Positions 38,401 through 48,858 of a DNA stretch of 64,000 bases are shown here, piece after piece. The notes beneath the pieces were generated by a model. The model saw only the letters and a list, made by a program, of their open reading frames with translations, was not told the DNA's origin and searched no databases. How positions within the stretch are numbered: the first letter of the stretch is position 1; every line of letters starts with the position of its first letter. The translations under genes and the position numbers were made by a program. Origin of the DNA: Sthenelais limicola (Eukaryota > Annelida > Polychaeta > Phyllodocida > Sigalionidae); assembly GCA_942159475.1 (NCBI GenBank), contig OW804096.1:87833784-87897783 (forward strand), written 5' to 3'.

Positions 38401-41400
38401 TGCTGGGTCGTCCGTCCCCGTCGACATAAATCACGAGTCGTCGATCCCTTTGGGTCCATATACATCAAAGATGCTAAATTGGAGAAGCGAAAAACTCACA
38501 GAGAAAAACAATCGAGTTACCATCTATAGTGGTGCGGTGTACCTCGAGAGTATATAATGATCAAATTGTATCTCAGGGCACCAACAGGATGTATGCCATA
38601 AGCCCCACCCTGCGTTTTCTAATATTAATGTCCTCTAATCAGTCTTTGGCCGTGTGACGACTTGGGGATATAAAACGCCTGACTCAAAGACAATCGATAG
38701 ACTTGAATATGAAACAATTTTAGTTTGTTGTTTATAATTTTAAAATGGCTGAAAACTAGTTATGGATTGGATCGCAATGACAGCAGCAGGCCTTTGAAGG
38801 AAACCATCCTGGAAAGAGTAATTAGTTTGCCGTATTCCCCGAAGGGGGCGGACTTGGCACAGGCCAGACACCACTGAGGGAACAGCATGGTTATCATATC
38901 TGCGGCGGACCGAGCTGAGAGGAGAATTAATTTTAGATCAATTACATCCTTATCGACGGTCCCATTAGAGGCATATTGATAAGGAAAGAGACTATGACCA
39001 TTACTCGGCAATGGTCCCCTCTGTATACTAATTGCTCTCTTGGTGGGAGAGAAAGACAACCAAAAGCATGTTTGGAGCGGGACCTGTGTATAGAATATTG
39101 CCATGTGCCGGAGTTGAGATTACTCTGGATTTTTCTGCAAAATAAATAGTATTTAATATAGTACCTCAAGCAAGGGGAACACTCGAACGCAATGACCCAC
39201 TTCATAGACGCAAATGCAATTATAAGCATGATTTACATGGTTAAAACTTGTTTGGGTAGATTAATTATAAACTTCAGTGCATTTACTTAGTTCCTGCCTG
39301 CCATGCTTGGAAGCTGCTTCATATATTATGCATTTTCAATAGGCTTTCAAGCGAATACTTCTCGAGCTCACATATTCAGTGTGTGATATATGCATGGACA
39401 CTTTAGAAGAATGACAGGACACGATACTCTCCGTTCGTGTGCGGGGGTAAATTACAACAAGTGCTTACTTAACATGCAATTTTCTATGGCATAGCATATG
39501 CAATAAGAGGATACCTATAGGGAGTTCATGGCCCCAACACCCCCCTCAGGATTCACAATCACTGGAAAAGGGACGTTGATGACACCCCGTTAAAAACTCC
39601 CTTAATCTCAGGGGAGTAGTTAGGTAAATGGAAAGTAAACACATGGTTATATGAAACATTGCTGGAAAATGTTAGCCTATGAGGCAGTTCAAAGTTTCTG
39701 CCGATAGGGAATTGTTGTTACTGTCAACCCATTAAGTTTCTATGGTGACTCGGGGGTTTGTGTCCATTGGGAGGTATATCTATACACTCCAGAATGGTAT
39801 GAAACTGGAGGGTCACTGTTGTGTTTCACACCAAAGTAGGGCACTATACATGTACTCGCTGCTGAGCTATGTTGTTCTAAAACCAACCTCCTCCATTGTT
39901 ATTCATGGCTACAGAATATTACCAGGTAAATGTATCCCCTTGCGTATTTGAACTTCATTATAGATTAGGGTGGTCTTCTGGTAAAGAAAAATGGACACAC
40001 GATTAATTTTATTCATACATAATAGCTCTAAGATAATAGTAAATACGGTAACTATATATGCAGTCATTATCTAACAAGAAACACCTGAATGCTTTGTAGA
40101 TCATTGCAAAAAGTAAGTAATTGCTACAGGTGCTGAAGAAATAGCTATTCATCTTGCTCCCAAAACTAGGAAAGCATCCTGGTGTAGTGTGGCACACACC
40201 ACCCAAATAACTTATTTATTTACTTGCACGATTTCCATGGCTAGTCTTTTAAATTGGTCATCATTTATGGTGAATTGTCAGGCACATGCGTAGTCACTGA
40301 AGTTTAAAGTCTGATAGTTTACGTCAGCTCTCAGTACCGTTTCAGAGCTAATATCCATCCTCAACACATTTTGCGATTTCTATCACTAAACTTTAAATTA
40401 GGAAGACTGCACTTAACCAAGTATAGGACATTAATATATTCCTCATGGCTTTCAAACTCATACCAATACATTCTATGGAAACTTGCATCTCTGGAATTCT
40501 ATCTCTTCTTGTACTAAGCTCATTACTTTTTATTCGGGATGTGAAGAGCATAAGTAGAAAAACCGATATTTCAGCTACGAGGACGTTGTAGCGCAAGACA
40601 TACACAGGAAACGCTAAACGTGATAACATTCTAAGACGTATCATACTTTGATGTGGTACTTGGTCAGAATTATTCCATGACAGTTTGATTTAGCTGCGGT
40701 CGTGCAGTCAGGTTCCATTGAGTTCCAAGCTATCCCCCTTAGGCCCTTGGCTGCTTAAGACGAGTGCTTCAGAAAGACACTACAAGGGTGCTTTACTTGT
40801 CAGAAACTATCGGTAAGATTCACTAAAACATAACTCCCATCTAGATGTAATCTTTTTCTTTGAAATTCAAATTGGCTAATAAGAGGATATGCTCCCTTGC
40901 ATCCATCTGAGTTATTTGTAGTTCACAAGTGCATAGATATAATGATGTATGTGGATTTGTAAATCGTACAACTTATCCACCATATCCGCCAAATGCATTA
41001 GTGGAGCGTGCTCTGAGCAGGTTTTGAGTAGTTGAGGAGCTCGGCTTCTCTCACTGTGGTCTTCTTGGAGCCACTCGATCTGCACATAAAAGACACAGCC
41101 CCAAGACTATAGCTTTGCGAACACTTTCCCAAATTGCCATCTTCAGTCTTTGCTCCATCTTTGATGTGACAACCACAGAGCTAACATGGCACAGTTTAAA
41201 TAATGGTCTATTGAATTCTTTCTCTAAATTGAATTACAGTGGGGGCACTGCGCATTTGAGGACTGCTTGGTGTCTTTGAAGGTAGTGTCATCCTCTAAGG
41301 ACCGGTGACCGTGCGCAGAGCAGTTCCTCCCAAGTTTGATCTCCTAGCCATGAGTTGCTCAAAACAGGGGGAGCCGTGGGTGGGCGAGGGGAGTGGGCGG

Positions 41401-44400
41401 GAAGGAATTTCACAGCTTGTCAGATCGATCGGTCTTGTGTCGCGTGTGGTTGTCTGTACAAGAATCAAAGTAACCAATTACGATATTTCACAGGCCAATG
41501 AAGCACGCTCTTCATCTCATCTTGGCGACTTTAGCGTCCCCTTATACTTGCCGGATTTGTCATTTGTATATTGGACAGGGATGCATCTAAGGCATGTGAT
41601 TGTGTGGCGAATAAGACCATGGCACATGCAAAGTGTCGCCCTCATCGGACGCAGGCCACTCCCGTCACGACAGTGAATTGTTTTTGTGCCCTTTAAGCTT
41701 TGATCAAACATCATCTGAGCGGTTGTGGGTCTTTTAGCTTCAGTAACTGTCGTCCTTTACTTAGACTAGGCCATAGGAAGAAGTTGATCCGATTCGTGTG
41801 TACCCGCTCTCCCTTGGCACAGCCTTGTTCTGATACATGGTCAAAGATAAGAGAAACCGAGTGTCTATAGTGGCGATCCTCGGTTCATTCCACTCAGATC
41901 GACAGTCCCCCGACTCTGATTGTCTCAGAATTTTGATCCTAGAATGTAGATACTCTAGATATTTGCCTTAACGATGGACCTTTTGATCCCACTGTGTCTC
42001 GGGCCTACCCACCGTGGATGACATGAGGCAATCCCCGTCCATCCTTGTAGAACATATTGAAGAGACTACTTAGTTGCTTGTCTCTGATACCAATCTCCCA
42101 GATATAGATAAGAAATTACCGGGCGATGACCGTCATTTTTCTTGCTTTATGTTCTTAAAAGATAAATTCGAACAAAGGCAATGAAGGTAATTCTCCAGTT
42201 CTCTGAAGGACCATTTGGGAATACTTACAGAAAAGAAAACCCATTACTAGTAGATAACACAAAGTGTGAATTCCATTTTGGGAGACTCTGAGTCTTAGAT
42301 CAGACGAGAGGGACAATGCCTTAATTGACGCCTTGCTATAAAAATAATCCTACTTCCCTCTTGCAAAAAAAGTAGTCAACTATATTATTGCCTGGGGCAT
42401 CCATCGACATTTAAGAGTTAAGGGGAACATATTTTACAACATTGCCAGCAACTGGGAAATGCTGTTTATTGAGAGTAAAGGCCGCAAACGGGAAGAGCCC
42501 AGTAGAGACTTCTAAAAGCGCCTGGTGGTCACTGTCGACAGAAGTGCGATGCGATCTTCCCAGAAATTGTCCTACGCGATAATCGCTGTTCTGATCTCAA
42601 CTTAGCGCCATGAGCGACATGTTGGCGGTGACCGGGGACGGCGCATTATCGTATTATGTCGCCAGGAGCGAACAGAGGTCCAGATGGTTGCTGGCTCTCA
42701 TATTCGCTGACTACCAGGCAGCCCTCGACTCAATCAGGAAAAGAAAACCAAATAGGATCATACTTGTTTTCTCCCGGCTCATTTTCATTGAACGACCTTT
42801 ATTTCCCTATGGGTCGACACAACACGCGCTGAAATTAGTGGAAGTAATGGCAAGGTCAATAAAGAATTCTATGTTGTTTTTATATATAAAAACATGGAGA
42901 ATCATCCGCCAATCCAGGATGTTGCTTTCAAGGAAGGGAAAAGACAAATAAATAGCCTGTGGCTATAGCACCTCCTGACAAATGGATAACTGCCTCTACT
43001 GTTGGAAAAGTTTTGTAAAGAAAATCACCAACTTTGTTTGTCAGAGGTTTTTAGTTGGTGGAGCCAAATGCTATGTGTCAGGGTGATTAAATCGACGTGT
43101 GTGGCTCGAAGCCTTTAATGAGTTTTTCGCTGTTGGAAGTGCGGACAAGTCACTTTGCCTGGCGGGCTTGGCTGTTTCCAAGGTCCCATAGGGTCTCGCT
43201 AGGGTCCCCAAACAATCCGGCAGGCCCGACTGTGATCGTTCGGTTGACAGCCCAGAGACTCTTCAAGCGCGCACTTGCATGGCACGACCAATTTTTGTGC
43301 ACCAGGGCTGGGAAATTAAGCCCGACGAGTGTCATATATACTCATGAAGACCACAAGGCAGCAAAGCCCACACCCTATTCCCACTGCAAAGAACTGTCCA
43401 GAGATCCTCTGCCTCGGCGCACTGGCCTAATTAATGCCTATTGACATAATGTACGCTTGTTCAAATATATAGCGACACTGTGGCTTGTGGCAAATTGTAG
43501 TCTGATTGCGTGTTGACACCATGAGCTATTACTGGAACCACAATTATTTGTTCTTTCTTAATGATCCTATTTGAGGAGGACATCGAGTATGGCCTTCCTT
43601 GCGCGAAATCGATGTATTTTCCTCGGTCTCAAGCTAAAGTCTTGATTTCTTTTCTGGTCGGATAGCTGCTCTTGTGTCACCTTATAATTAACTTGGGTAG
43701 TTAGATTTTTGGCCTTGAATCGGATGAGGTGTTAGGAGTTGATAGAAGTCGGGGCACGTTTGGGAATACATGGATATTGAAGTGGCTTCACTTTGCCTGC
43801 GGCTCCCTTCAGCGTTGTCATTTGTCTTAGACCCGAGTAGGTTGAGGGTCCGCCCTCTGGATAGGTCACTTTTGGTCATCCTATCTCAGAATGGTACTTT
43901 TGTTGGCTACGCTGGTCTCTAGTTGATGGTGCCACGAGGTCGGCCATCAGCCTCTCGCCTCCAGCAACCAGGTTTGGTATGGGGGCCAACGTGATTACAA
44001 TTACCCCCTAGAAATTGTCGTGGGAATATATTATCAACTTATCGCTCGCCTCGTTCCTAATGCTGCAGGTTCCACTGACCGCATCGCTGAAGAAAGCTTG
44101 CCTAATTGTTATTAGGACTAAACATATCTGTCTTAGGAAGCATATAATAGCGGCTTGGAAGACTAAGAGAGCCATCATCATCGTGCGCATTCGATACGTA
44201 CTAGGGATATCTAATGTCCTTAGGCTGTCAACGGTTTATTGATCTCGGATGATCTACATCACAAGGGGGGTTCTTCTGGGTGTCTTTTAACGCGCCATTG
44301 CCTCACTTGTAAATCAGTTTCCTTGCTGGCTTTGGTGTAAGGAACTTTGTGCGGACTAGGCATCCATTTGTCATCCTACAAATGCGTGTACAACAACATA

Positions 44401-45481
44401 CTTTAACCCAATTTTCCTTTGGGTTGTATTTTATGATGAAATATTAAAATTATCATTGAAGGGATGGAATCAACCCAATTGAAGACACCTCACATCAGAT
44501 TCTGTGTATCATGTTTATTGGCGACCCCAAAAACAACAATAGTAAAATACCAGAAGATGAAACAATAAAATCAGAGCTACAAAATGATTCAATAGTTTCA
44601 GAAAGCGCTGCAAGTATATATCTTGAACCAAGCGATCGCTTTGCCGATAGCAATTACAACGCATTTGATAGGGAACTGTGCTTCATCATTATTGCTTGCC
44701 GGCCGATAACCGACAATTTAACTACTTTCACCAATCCTATAATATTCTCCGCAGATGCGGTGGAATATGGCCTTATGCTGAGAAATTAGTCTGGTATTTT
44801 GTGCCAGTCGTCGGTCGCCTTTGCTGGCCCCAGAGATAGTCATGGGATGGACTGGAGATGACCAAGTGATGACCATCAGCTCTTGGACCATCAGTCATAC
44901 GGCTAGGGGGTGTTTCCAGCGCCCGTGTCCAGCCTGACCAGATTCCATTTCAGACCCTAAAGATCATCAATATCGGGCTCGAGGTGACAGAGGATCATTG
45001 CACCGGAAGAGATGTAATTATTATCAGGTTCCCAAGGCAACAGATCACGTGGCCTCGTGTCGTCATGGAGATTCTGAACATAGTTGGAAGATGATCAAGT
45101 CAAAGGTCCCAGCACTGAAGGACGAGCATAGATGGGGTGCGCGCAATGCAGGGGATCGCTTTATACCCAAAGCCAGTGTCATTTCCTCCTTAAATCATCT
45201 CCTGTTCCTGAAACAAATCCCATTAGCGCGGGAAGAATGTCTCTCTATAACTTTCTGTTTTAAATGGAATATTGCTAAATGAAAACTTATCATAACACTC
45301 ACTTTCAGACCCATATATCCGCGTGACTATATATCAAAGACCAATCAATGATACACATTATCTTTGGTTTGGTACCAAGTAACTGCAAATGCCGTTAGTA
45401 ATGCAGGGGTTGTAAGTGCTACATATCTTATACTTTTCAAAATAGTATTAGTAGTAGTTTTCCATGATATATTTTTGTTAG

Positions 45482-45523
45482 CTGCATTCAAAGTCAAATG
45501 TTTACCTGCATTCAAAGTCAAAT
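45482..45523 (+). repeat. 18-bp direct repeat, 24-bp period
   Basis: CTGCATTCAAAGTCAAAT occurs exactly at 45482-45499 and 45506-45523, with a six-base spacer. It is a small recent duplication. Confidence 0.75.
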
Positions 45524-46778
45524 TTGTATAAGTCGATTCCTGGAATAGGACAGTATGTACAAATTAATGATGCTGACGACGACCACTCCCAATACTTTAA
45601 TGTTCTTGCGAGCGTTATTCAATACAAACTGGGAATCAACATTATCCAAATTGTGTGTATATCCTTAGAGAAAGAGAATATTACTTCTAAGATATATCTA
45701 AGTCAAGTCGTCCAATCGTAGTAGCAATGATTCAACCTTATGTTTCAAAACCAACCCCTGTTCATTTACGAATGTTCATGCACGTGAATCACAGCCGCTA
45801 CTTTAAAATCTTTGCTTATCAATTCCCACAGCAGAAAATAGAAACTTTATTTTGGAAGTCTCAACTTGCGTCGGACGCAAGAAATGTGGGGGAACGCTTG
45901 AGTGTTGAGTAGAGAGACTTGCAGGGTGGAGTTGGTGTTCTGAGACCTGAGGTGGATCCTTCGGTATGTCTGTCACGCCCTGTGGCAGGTGCTGGTCGAG
46001 CCCTATGGGGGGCCTGGATCCAATTTACTCCTCGAAAGCTAGAGCCAGGGGCACAGTAAACCAGCACCAAGAGATAGCTAGGGGGACCTTCGGACCCCCT
46101 TGGGACCCCTTGTCACATGCGCAGCGCCTAGAGTGATCTCAAAAATATGGAAATGAAATATCTGCGCTAATAAGCTCTGAAGAGGCATTTAGAATAGTTT
46201 TTGATGCACAAGGGGCCACTTGGTTAGTGGAATGGGACAGGACAGGCACCATACCTAGCCAAGATAGATTTGTTTCACGAGAAATCAACCTGGTTTCGAA
46301 CTAGTTCTTTACTGCTACATACTGCTAATGGAAAATGTCTTACACATTATAAGTAAACCAAGTAACAACTTTTACTTATATTTATTGTTCGGTTTATGGG
46401 CAACATTTTCCCCCACATCATGTTGCTCCATAAGCTAAGCACGCCTCCTGTGCCAATTCCCTTGTGTGACACATCGTTAGTTCTGTCACATCAAGCCACA
46501 GGTGCATCCTCCCCAACATCATTCAATTTGCACTCCCGCAAGGTCGATACTAAGGTCATCTTTCCTTGGGATCGCAAAGGTCAAATTATTGACCAGTGTT
46601 CTCCAACTCCTTTGAATCAACGTGGGGTAAGATCCTGTTGACAGCGCCGCCGTTTGGCAAAGCCACGCGCCCCATCCTCACGGGGGGAAGCCTCTGGTTG
46701 AAAATGATTGAGTTTTCTCTGCCAAGGTCAAGGCGACAGCGCATGTGCCCGAGGGACATCGCCATGCCAGGGGTCATA

Positions 46779-46887
46779 TGACGTCACTGTCCGGTGGCGA
46801 CAGGAAACGACATGGCTTATGGAACGTGTATATGACGAGGTATAGTGTGACCGACTTTCGGTCATTATTGACGTCACATTTGATTGG
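46779..46887. promoter_or_regulatory. Two perfect CRE sites plus inverted CCAAT box
   Basis: The full CREB/ATF palindrome TGACGTCA occurs at 46779-46786 and 46869-46876, exactly 90 bases apart. ATTGG (inverted CCAAT) follows at 46883-46887. The surrounding 300 bases are richer in CpG than the rest of the intron. The element lies about 2 kb before the last coding exon. It could be an enhancer or an internal promoter; no matching first exon is recognised downstream. Confidence 0.35.
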
Positions 46888-48858
46888 CGAGTCATCACAA
46901 GTTGATATGGATTTTGCCAAGGGTGTCAGGTTGGTCATCCGCTAAAGAGACAGGGTGTGCGCAGTACTGTCATGTATAGCTACGAGTTTATTTAAGAAAT
47001 TGCCTTGGAAAACCGCACTTGTGTGCACTATGAGGCATAAAATAAAATTCTAGATTACGCATAATGCTTCGAAGTTACATGCAAAATCTTGTTATAGTTT
47101 ATGGCTTAGCGTAAGAAATTAATAAGTACTTTATTTAAGTTAATCAAAAAGAATTCTCATGTGGAGAAAATAATGGGTTTTCCCTAGGCGAATTTCATCC
47201 CTAAAACTTACTTTTCGCCATTTCCTGCCCATGTATTAACTATTTACCTCACATGCTTCTCAGCTTTAAATTACATGCTCTCAAAGTGATACATAAGTTC
47301 CTCAGAGTGTAAAAGCATCTCATATATTTTATATGAGGGGTTTTAGTGCTGACGTCTGCGGGTGTCCATGTAATGACCGGAAGTATTCAGTGGTCACTTT
47401 CTGGCTATCCATAGGATTGCCTCCAGGGAGAACTCTTGCCCTGGAGGACATGGGGATGACATAGGAGGTGATGACCGCTGACCAGCTATGACCGGGTGCA
47501 CCGGGAATTAACCATGATCCAAAGCCCAACTCGGAAAATGGCGTGGCTGATTTCATGTGATCAATGCAAAGAGGATTTGTGTTGGGCAATGTTGATTCTC
47601 TTGCCAGGCATCTACTGCCAGTGACGTCGGTAGGCTTTGGTTTATTCATCCCCGGTCATTTCTACTACTAAGGTATGCTTGGTGGGGGAAACCTGTGACC
47701 CTCGGATCTGTCCAAGATGGTCAAAAAGGTCAACTCTTGGGTAAGAGATGCTAATGTGGTTCACTCAAGGACCTTGTCTCTACTCACAGTATGTACTTGA
47801 AGTTCCACTAGATAGCATGGGTTCTTCCTTGCATAACATAATACCCCTAGTCGGTGTCATAGTATCACAAAAGGAGCATTAACCACCAGGGTAAAAAGTC
47901 AGGACCCTTCTAATTACCTCCCCACTCAGGTAAGGGCGTCCACAATGTAACTCAGACCCAGCCATTGAGGCGGCTCAGCTTAGTTATTGATAACTCCATG
48001 AATAAATGATGACATGGTAAAAAATGACGGGGCCCAGGGGTGCCACTCCAGTCCGACCACTGCTCGTCCGATAATTTTTATAATGAAATTACTCCCCTGA
48101 GACGAGAGTAGACCTGAAAAATTGGCCATGTTGGTTTGCACTGTGTCTGACAGAGGGGGTGGTGTTAATGGGATAGCAGAAGTCTGTCATACCCCAAGGG
48201 TGCTTGGCTCAGTTGTGGGGGTGCAGTTACCACCCGCCCGTCCCTATGTTTTACTTTACATCAGAATGCCCGAGTGTCTGCCCCTGAAAAGGCTCGGACT
48301 GATCGAAGGTCCAGCTATAGCCCTTGCGACCACTGAGTAGCAAAGGGGAGGAACGTGCCTCACACATTGTTTATGCTGGACCTTATTTGTAGGAAATCTT
48401 TACCTCCATACTCTGGTTCAATCTTAGAGGATATTTTTTTTATTTTGGGGGTTACATATATACAGGATCGCCAGAATATTTGTTTAATTAAAACATATAC
48501 ACTTCCACGGTTGGTTATAGATATGTATATGTGTGTCCGTCCAAGGAGTTCTAGGCAATATATAAATGTAGATAAACGTATACTTGTTTATTTCACTGAT
48601 CTTAACATAATTATACAGTCAAATAAGAGACGCCTTATATGGAGTCGCCACTCCTGTTTCTTTATAGGGGAAAATAATAAAATTGTACCGAAGGCTTCAG
48701 ACATCCACTGCCTTCAAATGCTTATTTCATTTCACTGTCATAGATTAAGAGGAGAATAAAGATTAAGTTCATAAATAATCATTTTTAAAAGTAGTTCATT
48801 GGTTATTTGAATCACAATTTCATGTTTTTAATCAATCATTCCTCATTTGTCTTTGCAG

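Larger units (their letters stand above)
17838..48858 (+). other. Large basonuclin intron (31,021 bp, phase 0)
   Basis: The intron runs from GTGAGT at 17838 to the acceptor TTTGTCTTTGCAG ending at 48858 and separates two exons that join in phase 0. It contains no second gene I can recognise; the many short frames on both strands lack domains and overlap in several frames. Notable contents are listed separately: a RUNX pair near 19.0 kb, a G-rich tract, an 18-bp palindrome with nuclear-receptor half-sites near 23.7 kb, a GA microsatellite, a C-rich tract, an E-box cluster near 26.9 kb, a possible cassette exon near 32.4 kb, and a CRE pair near 46.8 kb. Long introns in developmental regulators often hold enhancers, but which of these are functional is unknown. 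Confidence 0.9.

Noticed and set aside
48355..48759. 134-codon open frame just before the last exon
   Set aside because: It is AT-rich, ends before the acceptor, is not continuous with the coding exon, and resembles no protein family.
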